Source: Corynebacterium sp. TAE3-ERU16 (GTDB taxonomy: Bacteria; Actinomycetota; Actinomycetes; Mycobacteriales; Mycobacteriaceae). Taken from it: a stretch of 64,000 bases of DNA. Positions within the stretch are counted from its first letter, which is position 1; each line of letters starts with the position of its first letter. The stretch lies in NCBI RefSeq assembly GCF_019209935.1, contig NZ_JAHUTN010000005.1:147443-211442 (forward strand). Reading direction: 5' to 3'. The notes under the pieces were generated by a model, which saw only the letters and a program-made list of their open reading frames with translations, was not told the DNA's origin and did no database searches. Shown piece after piece: positions 1 through 10,101 of this stretch. The position numbers and the translations under genes were made by a program.

Positions 1-1
1 C

Positions 2-370
2 ACCCTGGCCCGGCACATCCGGGGGAGAGGAGCCCGGGCGGCGTTCTCCCTGCGCCCCGGGACACCGATCGAGGACCACCTCCCGATCCTCGGAGAGTTC
101 GACCAGGTACTCGTGATGAGCGTCGAACCCGGATTCGGCGGGCAGTCCTTCATGCCCGACCAGCTGGCGAAGGTGCGCACGCTGCGTCGCGAGATCGACC
201 GGCTGGGACTGGACTGCACCATCGAGATCGACGGCGGGATCTCCCGGGACACGATCGCGGCCGCCGCCGAAGCGGGATGCGACGCCTTCGTCGCCGGTTC
301 CGCCGTCTACGGCGCCGACGATCCCAACGCTGAGGTGGCCCATCTGCGCACTCTGGCGGTGCGCGCCTGA
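2..370 (+). CDS. rpe: Ribulose-phosphate 3-epimerase, C-terminal part (gene cut by window edge)
   Basis: Interconverts D-ribulose 5-phosphate and D-xylulose 5-phosphate in the cytosolic pentose phosphate pathway. Only the last ~122 residues are present; the reading frame is open from base 2 and the start lies outside the window. The visible part carries the family landmarks in order: VMSVEPGFGGQSF (strand and phosphate-binding loop), EIDGGIS with the catalytic aspartate of the beta-alpha barrel, and the second phosphate-binding loop VAGSAVYG. Its products feed the transketolase and transaldolase encoded 19-22 kb downstream on the other strand. The C-terminus looks complete and normal. Identification is secure from these motifs. 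Confidence 0.95.
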   Translation, partial: TLARHIRGRGARAAFSLRPGTPIEDHLPILGEFDQVLVMSVEPGFGGQSFMPDQLAKVRTLRREIDRLGLDCTIEIDGGISRDTIAAAAEAGCDAFVAGSAVYGADDPNAEVAHLRTLAVRA

Positions 371-430
371 CCCGGACACCGCGAGCCCGGACCCGGCCGC
401 ACTCTTTGCCGGAATCCGGGGGTGGCGGGC

Positions 431-436
431 TAGACT
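431..436 (+). promoter_or_regulatory. Putative -10 element (TAGACT) for the PH-domain gene
   Basis: TAGACT fits the corynebacterial -10 consensus TAnnnT and sits 40 nt before the GTG at 477. The same hexamer precedes mutA at 57793. No convincing -35 is seen. Confidence 0.4.
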
Positions 437-476
437 GGGCGCAGAAGCACACCCGGACCGATGAGACAGAGATTGA

Positions 477-1013
477 GTGGACGTGAACCCTGAGGGCAAG
501 ACCAGCGGAGCCGAGAACGGCGGCGTCGACATCCAGCGCATGCTCGCTGCGGATGCTCCGACGACCACGGAAAACCCCTGGGAACTGGTCGTCACATCCC
601 GGCGTCTGAAGCTCCTCGCGGTCGTGGCGGTCATCATCGTGATGGCCGTCCACATCTTCATGGCGTTCGCCGTCGCGATCGGTGACACCGGTGCCGCGGT
701 GACCACGGTGGACCAGTGGTCCTTCGTGGGGGTCGGTCTCGTCATCGCGTTCTGCTGCATCGGTATAGCCAGGCCGCGGGTCCGGGCGAACGGGGACGGG
801 GTCGAGGTCCGGAACTTCATCGGCACCCGGTTCTACCCCTGGTCCGTGATCTACGGACTGTCGTTCCCGAAGGGTGCCCGCTGGGCGCGACTGGAGCTCC
901 CGGAATTCGAGTTCGTCCCGATGTGGGCCTTCCAGTCGGCGGACGGGGAGGCGGTCGTCGAGGCCGTGTCCCGGTTCCGTGACCTCGAGGACGCCTACAT
1001 GCCCGAGGACTAG
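477..1013 (+). CDS. Membrane protein with bacterial PH-like domain
   Basis: A 178-residue protein of unknown function. An acidic cytosolic N-terminus (residues 1-40) leads to two hydrophobic segments (about 42-66 and 81-97). A soluble C-terminal part of about 80 residues follows, starting PRVRANGDGVEVRNF and continuing with the Phe-Tyr-Pro-Trp-Ser strand typical of actinobacterial PH-like domains placed after two transmembrane helices. The start could be GTG 477 or the in-frame GTG 483; neither has a strong Shine-Dalgarno sequence. It sits alone between rpe and uvrC, 58 nt before uvrC. This family is common in Corynebacteriales and Streptomycetes, and no reaction is known. The domain call is made by eye from the sequence pattern. 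Confidence 0.75.
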   Translation: MDVNPEGKTSGAENGGVDIQRMLAADAPTTTENPWELVVTSRRLKLLAVVAVIIVMAVHIFMAFAVAIGDTGAAVTTVDQWSFVGVGLVIAFCCIGIARPRVRANGDGVEVRNFIGTRFYPWSVIYGLSFPKGARWARLELPEFEFVPMWAFQSADGEAVVEAVSRFRDLEDAYMPED

Positions 1014-1071
1014 GGCGGATCAGGGAAGACTGTGGTGTACGTACGCATGCACGCGGACGGTGCGGTAGCCC

Positions 1072-3129
1072 GTGGCTGATCCGGCAACCTACCGCCCTGC
1101 GCCGGGGACCATCCCCACCGAACCGGGGGTGTACAAGTTCCGCGAGGACTCCGGACGGGTCGTCTACGTCGGGAAGGCGAAGAACCTCCGGGCCCGGCTG
1201 TCCAACTACTTCCAGGATGTCACGCAGCTGCACCCGCGGACCCGGCAGATGGTGTTCGCAGCCTCCTCCGTCGAATGGACCGTGGTGTCCAGCGAGGTGG
1301 AGGCGCTCCAACTGGAGTACACGTGGATCAAGCGGTTCGATCCGAGATTCAACGTCAAGTACCGCGACGACAAGACCTACCCGATGCTCGCCGTCACCGT
1401 CGGGGAGGAGATCCCGCGGGCCTTCGTGTACCGCGGTCCGCGCCGACGCGGCGTGCGGTACTTCGGCCCCTACAGTCACGCGTGGGCCATCCGGGAGACG
1501 CTCGACCTGCTGATCCGGGTCTTTCCCGTGCGGACCTGCTCAAAGGGGGTGCTCAACCGGCACCGGCAACTCGGTCGGCCCTGTCTCCTCGGATACATCG
1601 ACAAATGTTCCGCGCCCTGCGTCGGAAGGGTCAGCCCCGAGGAACACCGCGAGATCGTCGACGGCTTCTGTTCCTTCATGTCGGGGCAGACTGACCGGGT
1701 CACCCGCAGGCTGGAGCGGGAGATGAACGACGCCGCCGAGTCCCTGGACTTCGAGCGGGCGGCACGGCTGCGTGACGACCTCGGAGCGATCACGAAGGCG
1801 ATGGAGAAGCAGGCGGTCGTTCTCGGAGACGGTACCGACGCCGACGTCATCTGCTGCGCCACCGACGAGCTCGAGGCGGCGGTGCAGATCTTCCACGTCC
1901 GCGGTGGACGGATCCGCGGTCAGCGCGGTTGGGTGGTGGAGAAGACCGGGGACACCGAGCTCGAGATGGGGGAGGACGGGCGTGACCCGGCGGTTCCGCG
2001 GATCATCCAGAACTTCCTCACCCAGTTCTACGGGGAGGCTGCCGAACGGGCGGAGGAGGACCGGTCGGAGGCGGAGAAGATCCGGCGCCGCGGGGTCGAC
2101 CAGTTCTCCCACGGGGACGACGGACAGGACGTGCACCTCTCTCCCGTCCCCAGGGAGGTTCTCGTCCAGGAACTGCCGGAGGATCCCGAGGAGACCACCG
2201 CGTGGCTCAGTGCACTCAAGGGGGCGAAGGTCGACCTCCGGGTACCCCAACGCGGGGACAAGCGGGCCCTGGCCGAGACCGTAGAGCGCAACGCGCGGGA
2301 AGCCCTCAGACAGCACAAGCTCAAGCGCGTCGGGGACCTGACCGCGCGCTCGGCCGCCCTGCGGGACATCCAGGAGGCGTTGTTCATGTCCGAGGCGCCG
2401 CTGCGGATCGAGTGCACCGACATCTCCCACATCGCCGGCACCGATGTCGTGGCCTCCCTGGTCGTGTTCGAGGACGGTCTGCCCAGGAAATCCGACTACC
2501 GGCGCTACCGGATCCGGGAGGCGGCGGGGGACGGCCACAGCGACGACGTCGCGTCCATCGCCGAAATCACGCGGCGGCGGTTCCTGCGGCACCACCGCGA
2601 CGCCACCGACGTCCCCGACGCGGAGGAGTTCGACGGCACCCGCTTCGAGGATGAGAAGGTGGAGGAGCACACCACAGAGGCCCGCAGGTTCGCCTATCCG
2701 CCGAACCTGTTCATCGTCGACGGTGGTCTTCCGCAGGTCAACGCCGCACAGGCGGTGTTCGACGAACTCGGCGTGACGGACGTCACCCTCGTCGGACTGG
2801 CCAAGCGGCTGGAGGAGATCTGGGTGCCGGGCGACAGTGAACCGGTCATCCTGCGGCGCAACAGCCAGGCGCTCTACCTGCTGCAGCAGATCCGTGACGA
2901 GGCGCACCGCTTCGCCATCACCTACCACCGTCAGCAGCGGAGCAAGAGGATGCGGGTCAGCGAACTCGACGGGATCAAGGGGCTCGGAGCGGCGCGGCGC
3001 GCCGAGCTGGTACGGCACTTCGGCAGCGTGCGGAAACTGAAGGCCGCCGCCGTGGACGACATCACCGAGGTGAAGGGTTTCGGTCCCGCGCTCGCGGAGG
3101 CCGTCTATCGTGGTCTCCACCCGGAGTGA
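1072..3129 (+). CDS. uvrC: Excinuclease ABC subunit C
   Basis: UvrC makes the two incisions flanking a DNA lesion after UvrAB loading, in nucleotide excision repair. The 685-residue protein has all family parts. A GIY-YIG nuclease domain occupies residues about 15-95 ([22 protein letters not shown]). A Cys-containing segment [15 protein letters not shown] is followed by a UVR motif near 210-245, an RNase H-like C-terminal nuclease domain ([20 protein letters not shown] and [13 protein letters not shown]), and a C-terminal double helix-hairpin-helix ([20 protein letters not shown] and [13 protein letters not shown]). Length is normal. The start is GTG 1072. A hairpin follows 17 nt after the stop, so it is probably transcribed separately from rapZ. 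No anomalies were seen. Confidence 0.97.
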   Translation: MADPATYRPAPGTIPTEPGVYKFREDSGRVVYVGKAKNLRARLSNYFQDVTQLHPRTRQMVFAASSVEWTVVSSEVEALQLEYTWIKRFDPRFNVKYRDDKTYPMLAVTVGEEIPRAFVYRGPRRRGVRYFGPYSHAWAIRETLDLLIRVFPVRTCSKGVLNRHRQLGRPCLLGYIDKCSAPCVGRVSPEEHREIVDGFCSFMSGQTDRVTRRLEREMNDAAESLDFERAARLRDDLGAITKAMEKQAVVLGDGTDADVICCATDELEAAVQIFHVRGGRIRGQRGWVVEKTGDTELEMGEDGRDPAVPRIIQNFLTQFYGEAAERAEEDRSEAEKIRRRGVDQFSHGDDGQDVHLSPVPREVLVQELPEDPEETTAWLSALKGAKVDLRVPQRGDKRALAETVERNAREALRQHKLKRVGDLTARSAALRDIQEALFMSEAPLRIECTDISHIAGTDVVASLVVFEDGLPRKSDYRRYRIREAAGDGHSDDVASIAEITRRRFLRHHRDATDVPDAEEFDGTRFEDEKVEEHTTEARRFAYPPNLFIVDGGLPQVNAAQAVFDELGVTDVTLVGLAKRLEEIWVPGDSEPVILRRNSQALYLLQQIRDEAHRFAITYHRQQRSKRMRVSELDGIKGLGAARRAELVRHFGSVRKLKAAAVDDITEVKGFGPALAEAVYRGLHPE

Positions 3130-3146
3130 CCACGAAAGTACGGGCT

Positions 3147-3173
3147 GGCGGGGACAAACTCCCTGTCCCCGCC
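3147..3173 (+). terminator. Hairpin after uvrC
   Basis: A 10-bp perfect inverted repeat, GGCGGGGACA / TGTCCCCGCC, with a 7-nt loop. There is no T-run. It lies between the uvrC stop and the rapZ -10 element, so it likely separates the two transcription units. Confidence 0.65.
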
Positions 3174-3187
3174 TCCGGTTGCTGCGA

Positions 3188-3193
3188 TAGAAT
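3188..3193 (+). promoter_or_regulatory. -10 element (TAGAAT) for leaderless rapZ
   Basis: TAGAAT ends 6 nt before the rapZ ATG, which predicts transcription starting at or next to the A of ATG. There is no Shine-Dalgarno sequence. The 12-mer TAGAATGCCGGT here recurs before mptB and before the TetR gene at 52112. Confidence 0.65.
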
Positions 3194-3199
3194 GCCGGT

Positions 3200-4114
3200 A
3201 TGACAGTCCATGCGCGTGAAGATTCTTCCGAGCGGTCGACCGGTCACTCGATCGAGAGTGATCCGGTCCTCGTGACCGGTATGTCCGGCGCCGGGCTCAG
3301 CTCCGCGGCCCGCGTGCTCGAGGACCTGGGATGGTACGTGTCGCAGAACCTCCCCGCCGAGCTGATGGTGGAGCTGGTCGAGCTCTGCCGCCGCGATGAT
3401 TCCCCGGTGGACAAACTCGCCATGGTGACGGACGTGCGTTCCCGGAGTTTCCACGGTGGGCTGCAGCAGGTGCTGGACGAACTCCGGGACAAGGGGATCA
3501 ACCCCACGGTCCTGTTCATGGACGCCCGGGACGACATGCTCATCCGTCGATTCGACACCGTCCGCCGCACCCACCCCCTGCAGGGGGCAGATACCCTGAG
3601 CATCGGTATCGAACGGGAACGCAAGGCCCTCGCGGGAATCAAGGAGCGGGCCGACGTGGTGATCAACACCTCCGATCTTTCGGTCCACGATCTCCGCCGG
3701 GCGATCGAGAGCTCCTTCGCCACGATCGACAACATGCGCCAGCACGTCACCGTCCAGTCCTTCGGTTTCAAGAACGGTGCCCCGTCGGACGCCGACCTCG
3801 TCGTCGACGTACGTTTCCTCCCCAACCCCTACTGGGAACCTGAGCTCCGTCCGTTCCGTGGTGTCGACAAGCCCGTCAGCGACTACGTGCTGGCGCAACC
3901 GGCGGCGCGGGAATTCATCGACAACTTCGTCGCGATGTTCTCCACGATGGTGGAGGGATACCGCAGGGAGGGCAAGAGCTTCATCACCGTAGCCGTCGGC
4001 TGCACGGGCGGACACCACCGCTCGGTGGCGGTCGCCGCGGAGATCGCCCGGAAGCTAGATGAGATCGACAGCCTCGATGTCTCGGTGAACCACCGTGACA
4101 TCTGCCGCGGCTGA
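3200..4114 (+). CDS. rapZ: RapZ family nucleotide-binding protein
   Basis: RapZ homologue of 304 residues. In Enterobacteria RapZ is an RNA adapter and UDP-GlcNAc-related sensor; the actinobacterial role is unclear. The N-terminal P-loop NTPase half contains [20 protein letters not shown] (about residues 24-43). The canonical Walker A lysine is replaced by leucine (GAGLS rather than GAGKS). The C-terminal half ends with the conserved CTGGHHRSV motif near residue 270. It is the first gene of the conserved rapZ-yvcK-whiA trio. The yvcK start lies 13 nt after its stop, or overlaps it if the upstream ATG is used. The ATG at 3200 is preceded by a -10 element and no ribosome-binding site, suggesting a leaderless mRNA. 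Confidence 0.93.
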   Translation: MTVHAREDSSERSTGHSIESDPVLVTGMSGAGLSSAARVLEDLGWYVSQNLPAELMVELVELCRRDDSPVDKLAMVTDVRSRSFHGGLQQVLDELRDKGINPTVLFMDARDDMLIRRFDTVRRTHPLQGADTLSIGIERERKALAGIKERADVVINTSDLSVHDLRRAIESSFATIDNMRQHVTVQSFGFKNGAPSDADLVVDVRFLPNPYWEPELRPFRGVDKPVSDYVLAQPAAREFIDNFVAMFSTMVEGYRREGKSFITVAVGCTGGHHRSVAVAAEIARKLDEIDSLDVSVNHRDICRG

Positions 4115-4127
4115 GAGGCGGGCGGAC

Positions 4128-5144
4128 GTGAACGACACCTGTGATACCTCCGTGACCCCGAATCCGGGCAGTCTCACCTGTCTCGGAGGCGGGCACGGCC
4201 TGTTCCAGACCCTGCGGGCCGGGCGACATCTCGACGTCGACCGGATCACGGCGGTCGTGACCGTGGCCGACGACGGTGGATCGTCGGGCCGGATCCGGCA
4301 GGAGCTCGGCCAGATCCCCCCGGGCGATCTCCGGATGGCCCTCGCCGCACTGTCTCGGGAAGACGAGGAGGGAAGGCTGTGGGAGCAGGCCCTGCAGCAC
4401 CGGTTCGGCGGGTACGGCGCTCTCGCCGGTCACGCCGTCGGGAACCTGCTCATCGCGGGCTTGACGGACGTGCTCGGGAGTCAGGTGAAGGCGCTCGACA
4501 CCGTCGCGAAACTGACCCGGTCCCACGGGCGTGTCCTCCCGATGTGCGAACAGCCGCTGGAGATAGAGGCTGAGGTCGCAGGCCTCGGCGATGAACCGAT
4601 GGCGGTGCGCCCGGTCCGTGGACAGGTCGCCGTCGCCTCAACTACGGGGAACGTCCGCCGGGTCAGGCTCTTTCCGGAGCGCCCACCGGGAGGCGTGGAC
4701 GCGGTCGCGGCGATCCGGTCGGCGGACATGGTGACCCTCGGCCCCGGATCATGGTTCACGTCGGTGATACCGCACATCCTCGTCCCCGACATCGCCCGCG
4801 CACTGATCGAGACCGAAGCGTGCCGCGTCGTCATCCTGAACCTGACCGCGGAGCCCGGCGAAACCGCCGGATTCTCCACGGAACGGCACATCCACATGCT
4901 CACCCAGCACGCACCGGATCTGAGGGTCGACCACATCATCATCGATTCCACGATGATCTCGGACGACGTGGAACGCAGCTACCTCGCCCGCGCGGCCGCG
5001 ACCATCGGCGCGAGTGTCGCGTTCGAACCGGTCCGGGCCGATGACGGCGACGGGGGCTGGGTCAACCGGCACGACCCGGTCAAGCTCGCGGCCGCACTCC
5101 AGCGCGTCTACACCCGACACATCTCCGGGGATCCGCGGCGGTAG
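4128..5144 (+). CDS. yvcK: YvcK/CofD-like gluconeogenesis factor
   Basis: Member of the CofD-like YvcK family. In Bacillus and mycobacteria (CuvA) it supports cell shape and growth on gluconeogenic carbon and binds UDP-sugars. The protein is 338 residues from GTG 4128. Family motifs are present: CLGGGHGLFQTLRA at the N-terminus, TVADDGGSSGRIRQELG, QIPPGDLRMALAALS, GHAVGNLLI and GPGSWFTSVIPHIL. I prefer GTG 4128 because GAGAGG stands 9 nt upstream; an in-frame ATG at 4095 would overlap rapZ by 20 nt and add non-conserved residues. It is the middle gene of the rapZ-yvcK-whiA group, and whiA follows after 77 nt. Confidence 0.93.
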   Translation: MNDTCDTSVTPNPGSLTCLGGGHGLFQTLRAGRHLDVDRITAVVTVADDGGSSGRIRQELGQIPPGDLRMALAALSREDEEGRLWEQALQHRFGGYGALAGHAVGNLLIAGLTDVLGSQVKALDTVAKLTRSHGRVLPMCEQPLEIEAEVAGLGDEPMAVRPVRGQVAVASTTGNVRRVRLFPERPPGGVDAVAAIRSADMVTLGPGSWFTSVIPHILVPDIARALIETEACRVVILNLTAEPGETAGFSTERHIHMLTQHAPDLRVDHIIIDSTMISDDVERSYLARAAATIGASVAFEPVRADDGDGGWVNRHDPVKLAAALQRVYTRHISGDPRR

Positions 5145-5221
5145 TATCAACGGGCGCGACGCGGGACCGAAAACACCACCGCGCCATGTCGGAGAACAGC
5201 GAATGAGGGGAGCCGGACACA

Positions 5222-6208
5222 GTGGCACTGACCACCCGTGTGAAGGAAGAACTGGGGCGCGTCACTGTCAAACGTGACGCCCCGAGAAACGCGGAACTCG
5301 CGTCCCTCCTCCGGTTCTCCGCGACACTCCAGGTCGTGGGGGACAGGTTGGTGATCGAGGCCGACGTGGAGTCGATGGACATCGCGCGGCGGATCAGGGA
5401 TTCGATCCGGCACCTCTACGGGTGTGAGGCGGTCATCCACGCCGTCGGGTCGGGCGGTGCACGTCGTACCCGCAGCTACACGGTGACGGTGACGGACGGC
5501 GCCCGGGAGATCGCACGGAGGGTGGGTCTGGTCTCACCTTCCGGACATCTGGTCCGCGGGCTGCCGCCGAGAGTGGTCTCCGGGACGGTCTCCGACGCGG
5601 AAGCGGCATGGCGCGGGGCGTTCCTCGTGCACGGTTCGCTCACGGAACCCGGGCGGTCCTCCGCACTGGAGGTCGCGTGCCCGTGCCCGGAGGCGGCCCT
5701 CGCTCTCGTGGGATGCGCACGCCGCCTGGGTATCACGGCGAAGACGAAGGAGTCGCGGGGTACGGACCGGGTCAGTGTGCGGGACAGCGAGGCGATCGGT
5801 GCGCTGCTCACCCGGATGGGCGCGCAGCGGACCCGGCTCGAGTGGGAGGAGCAGCGCACCAGACGCGAGGTGAGGGCATCGACGAACCGCCTCGCCAACT
5901 TCGATGACGCGAACCTCCGTCGCTCCGCGCGGGCGGCGGTCGCTGCGGCGGCCCGGGTCGAGCGTGCGCTGGAGATCCTGGGGGATGACGTCCCGGACCA
6001 CCTGGCGGAAGCGGGGCGGCTGCGGGTCCAGCACCGGCAGGCATCGCTGGAGGAGCTCGGCCGACTCGCTGATCCACAGATGACCAAGGATGCCGTCGCC
6101 GGCCGGATCCGTCGCCTTCTGTCGATGGCGGACCGGAGGGCGGCGGAACTCGGTGTGCCGAAGACCTCCGAGGCGGTCACGGACAGCCTTTTCACGGACA
6201 ATCCCTAG
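5222..6208 (+). CDS. whiA: Sporulation/cell-division regulator WhiA
   Basis: DNA-binding protein of 328 residues. WhiA controls sporulation septation in Streptomyces and division genes in other Actinobacteria. The N-terminal WhiA domain begins [14 protein letters not shown]. The middle region resembles a degenerate LAGLIDADG homing-endonuclease fold ([20 protein letters not shown], and [14 protein letters not shown]). The C-terminal helix-turn-helix covers about residues 225-315 ([20 protein letters not shown]). The start is GTG 5222 with GAGGGG about 11 nt upstream. It closes the conserved trio. In corynebacteria it normally precedes gapA, as it does here, although a 436-nt gap suggests that gapA has its own promoter. 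Confidence 0.95.
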   Translation: MALTTRVKEELGRVTVKRDAPRNAELASLLRFSATLQVVGDRLVIEADVESMDIARRIRDSIRHLYGCEAVIHAVGSGGARRTRSYTVTVTDGAREIARRVGLVSPSGHLVRGLPPRVVSGTVSDAEAAWRGAFLVHGSLTEPGRSSALEVACPCPEAALALVGCARRLGITAKTKESRGTDRVSVRDSEAIGALLTRMGAQRTRLEWEEQRTRREVRASTNRLANFDDANLRRSARAAVAAAARVERALEILGDDVPDHLAEAGRLRVQHRQASLEELGRLADPQMTKDAVAGRIRRLLSMADRRAAELGVPKTSEAVTDSLFTDNP

Positions 6209-7649
<1,441 letters not shown>

Positions 7650-7695
7650 TCCGGCGCGGAAAAAACCTCCGCCGTCCGGGCTGACGCCCTGATAA

Positions 7696-7749
7696 CGCCA
7701 ACGGCCCGGGATGCGTACCTCTCCGGAGGTACGCCCCGGGCCGTTGGCG
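7696..7749 (+). terminator. Very strong hairpin between gapA and pgk
   Basis: The outer arm of 15 bp (CGCCAACGGCCCGGG, 7696-7710, with 7735-7749) and an inner arm of 8 bp (GCGTACCT / AGGTACGC) are both perfect. They are separated by a 2-nt bulge and closed by a 6-nt loop. There is no T-run downstream. It could be a U-less terminator/attenuator or an mRNA end-protecting structure setting the gap:pgk ratio. Confidence 0.7.
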
Positions 7750-7824
7750 CACTCGAACCCGCTGAAACGGATTCCGTCCCCACCTTCAACCCGATACAGA
7801 CAGAACAGAACTCAAGGAGAATCG

Positions 7825-9039
7825 ATGACCGTCAAGAACCTCAACGACCTGATCGCCGAAGGTGTCGAGGGCCGTTACGTCCTCGTCCGTTCCGACTTCA
7901 ACGTCCCACTCAACGAGAACCGTGAGATCACCGACTCCGGTCGCATCACGGCGTCCCTCCCGACCCTGAAGAAGCTCGTCGACGCGAACGCCAAGGTCAT
8001 CGTCATGGCCCACCTCGGCCGCCCGAAGGGCGAGGTCAACGAGAAGTTCTCCCTCGCTCCGGTCGCCGAGGCGCTCTCCGAGGAACTCGGCCAGTACGTC
8101 GCTCTCGCCGGCGACGTCGTCGGCGAGGACGCCCATGAGCGGGCCAACGGCCTGACCGAGGGTGACGTCCTGCTGCTGGAGAACGTCCGTTTCGATCCCC
8201 GCGAGACCAGCAAGGACGCCGCAGAACGCGGTGAATTCGCCGACCAGCTCGTCGCGTTGACCGGTGAGAACGGTGCCTTCGTCTCCGACGGTTTCGGCGT
8301 TGTCCACCGTGCCCAGGCCTCCGTGTACGACGTGGCCCAGCGCCTCCCGCACTACGCAGGTCAGCTCGTCGAGAAGGAGATCAAGGTTCTCGGTGAGGTC
8401 GCGTCCAACCCCGCCAAGCCCTACGTCGTCGTGCTCGGCGGCTCGAAGGTCTCGGACAAGCTCGGCGTCATCGAGGCCCTCGCACCCAAGACCGACGCGC
8501 TGATCATCGGCGGCGGCATGTGCTACACCTTCCTCGCCGCGCAGGGCCACGACGTGCAGAAGTCCCTCCTCCAGGAGGAGATGATCGACACCTGCCGGGA
8601 CCTCCTCGAGCGCTTCGGCGACTCCATCGTCCTGCCCGTCGACGTCGTCGCCGCAGACAGGTTCGACAAGGACGCCGAGAAGCGGACCGTCGCAGTCTCC
8701 GAGATTCCCGAGGGCTGGATGGGCCTGGACATGGGGCCGAAGTCCGTCGAGCTGTTCGCCGCACGCCTCGCCGAGGCGAAGACGATCTTCTGGAACGGCC
8801 CGATGGGCGTCTTCGAGTTCCCGGCGTTCGCCGAGGGCACGAAGGGAGTCGCCGAGGCGATGATCTCCGCCACCGAGAACGGGGCCTTCTCCGTCGTCGG
8901 CGGCGGCGACTCCGCAGCCTCCGTGCGCACCCTCGGTCTGAACGAGGACGGCTTCAGCCACATCTCCACCGGCGGAGGCGCCTCCCTCGAGTTCCTCGAG
9001 GGCAAGACCCTGCCGGGCGTCAACGTTCTGGAGAACTGA
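7825..9039 (+). CDS. pgk: Phosphoglycerate kinase
   Basis: Transfers phosphate from 1,3-bisphosphoglycerate to ADP in glycolysis. It has 404 residues, normal for bacteria. Visible landmarks are [11 protein letters not shown] (substrate-binding Asp/Asn), the [11 protein letters not shown] arginine motif, [40 protein letters not shown], the [10 protein letters not shown] nucleotide site and GGGDSAASV near the C-terminus. The ATG at 7825 has AAGGAG 6 nt upstream; an in-frame ATG at 7711 falls inside the intergenic hairpin and is rejected. It is the second gene of the glycolytic cluster; tpiA follows after 74 nt across a weaker hairpin. No anomalies were seen. Confidence 0.97.
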   Translation: MTVKNLNDLIAEGVEGRYVLVRSDFNVPLNENREITDSGRITASLPTLKKLVDANAKVIVMAHLGRPKGEVNEKFSLAPVAEALSEELGQYVALAGDVVGEDAHERANGLTEGDVLLLENVRFDPRETSKDAAERGEFADQLVALTGENGAFVSDGFGVVHRAQASVYDVAQRLPHYAGQLVEKEIKVLGEVASNPAKPYVVVLGGSKVSDKLGVIEALAPKTDALIIGGGMCYTFLAAQGHDVQKSLLQEEMIDTCRDLLERFGDSIVLPVDVVAADRFDKDAEKRTVAVSEIPEGWMGLDMGPKSVELFAARLAEAKTIFWNGPMGVFEFPAFAEGTKGVAEAMISATENGAFSVVGGGDSAASVRTLGLNEDGFSHISTGGGASLEFLEGKTLPGVNVLEN

Positions 9040-9043
9040 CACC

Positions 9044-9067
9044 ACCCGCCCGCCCACTGGGGCGGGT
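9044..9067 (+). terminator. Short hairpin between pgk and tpiA
   Basis: 8-bp GC arm ACCCGCCC / GGGCGGGT with an 8-nt loop and no T-run. It is modest, but it repeats the pattern of a hairpin in each gap of this cluster. Confidence 0.4.
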
Positions 9068-9113
9068 ACCCCGGACACACCCATCCAACCCATACACCGA
9101 GAAAGGCCAGAAC

Positions 9114-9896
9114 ATGGCACGCACCCCCCTCATCGCCGGCAACTGGAAGATGAATCTCAACCACCTGGAGGCCATCGGAGTCGTCCAGAAACTCGCCTTC
9201 GCGCTCCCAGCGGACTACTACGACAAGGTCGACGTAGCGCTGACCGTCCCGTTCACCGACATCCGCTCCGTCCAGACCCTCGTTGACGGTGACAAACTCC
9301 GGATCACCTACGGCGCCCAGGACGTGTCCCGCCACGAGTCCGGGGCCTACACCGGTGAGGTGTCCGCCGAGATGCTCGCGAAGCTCGGCTGCTCCTGGGT
9401 CGTGGTCGGCCACTCCGAGCGCCGCGAGTATCACGGCGAAACCGATGAACTGGTCGCCGCCAAGGCCGCCGCCGCCCTGAAACACGGCATCAGCCCGATC
9501 GTCTGCGTCGGCGAGCCCCTCGAGGTCCGCGAGGCCGGCGAACACGTCAACTACGTCGTCGCCCAGACCCGCGCATCCCTCGCAGGACTGGACGCCGGAC
9601 AGCTCGCCAACACCGTGGTGGCCTACGAGCCCGTCTGGGCCATCGGCACCGGCAAGGTCGCGTCGGCCGACGACGCCCAGGAGGTGTGCGCCGCTATTCG
9701 CGCGACCGTCCGCGAGCTCTCGGACGAGAAGGTCGCCGACGGCATGCGCATCCTGTACGGCGGCTCCGTCAAGGCTGACTCGGTCGCCGAGATCGTCGGT
9801 AAGCCCGACGTCGATGGTGGCCTCGTCGGCGGGGCATCGCTGAACGGCGAGGACTTCGCCAAGCTCGTCGCGAACGCCGCGGGACCGCAGTCCTAG
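9114..9896 (+). CDS. tpiA: Triosephosphate isomerase
   Basis: Interconverts dihydroxyacetone phosphate and glyceraldehyde 3-phosphate. The 260-residue barrel has all catalytic residues visible: N10 and K12 in [10 protein letters not shown]100 in [10 protein letters not shown]172 in [11 protein letters not shown], and phosphate-binding loops YGGSVK and VGGASL near the end. The start is ATG 9114, preceded by AGAAAGG; a long upstream extension in the same frame is the pgk coding region read out of frame. It is the third gene of the glycolytic cluster. A hairpin lies just downstream, and ppc starts 205 nt later, so ppc may be partly uncoupled. Confidence 0.97.
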   Translation: MARTPLIAGNWKMNLNHLEAIGVVQKLAFALPADYYDKVDVALTVPFTDIRSVQTLVDGDKLRITYGAQDVSRHESGAYTGEVSAEMLAKLGCSWVVVGHSERREYHGETDELVAAKAAAALKHGISPIVCVGEPLEVREAGEHVNYVVAQTRASLAGLDAGQLANTVVAYEPVWAIGTGKVASADDAQEVCAAIRATVRELSDEKVADGMRILYGGSVKADSVAEIVGKPDVDGGLVGGASLNGEDFAKLVANAAGPQS

Positions 9897-9904
9897 TTCC
9901 CGCA

Positions 9905-9934
9905 TCGGGGCGGGTCGTCCCGCATCCGCCCCGA
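9905..9934 (+). terminator. Hairpin between tpiA and ppc
   Basis: 9-bp perfect stem TCGGGGCGG / CCGCCCCGA with a 12-nt loop, 9 nt after the tpiA stop. There is no T-run. It may be a partial terminator. Confidence 0.5.
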
Positions 9935-10101
9935 CAACCCAGTGCCCGGCGTCATCTGTGGGGCCGACACCGTGAATCCCGGTCTCGGATCCGCCGCAGT
10001 GACGGCGGGCACCGGTCTGCGCAGAGCAGCTGACAGACCGTGAACACCCAGGCGCCCGGCCCGAACTCCGGCTCCACCGCCAACCGATAAGGAAACACAC
10101 C

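Noticed and set aside
9905..10101. Separate small gene between tpiA and ppc
   Set aside because: Only a hairpin and the ppc ribosome-binding region are visible; short frames here lack start signals.
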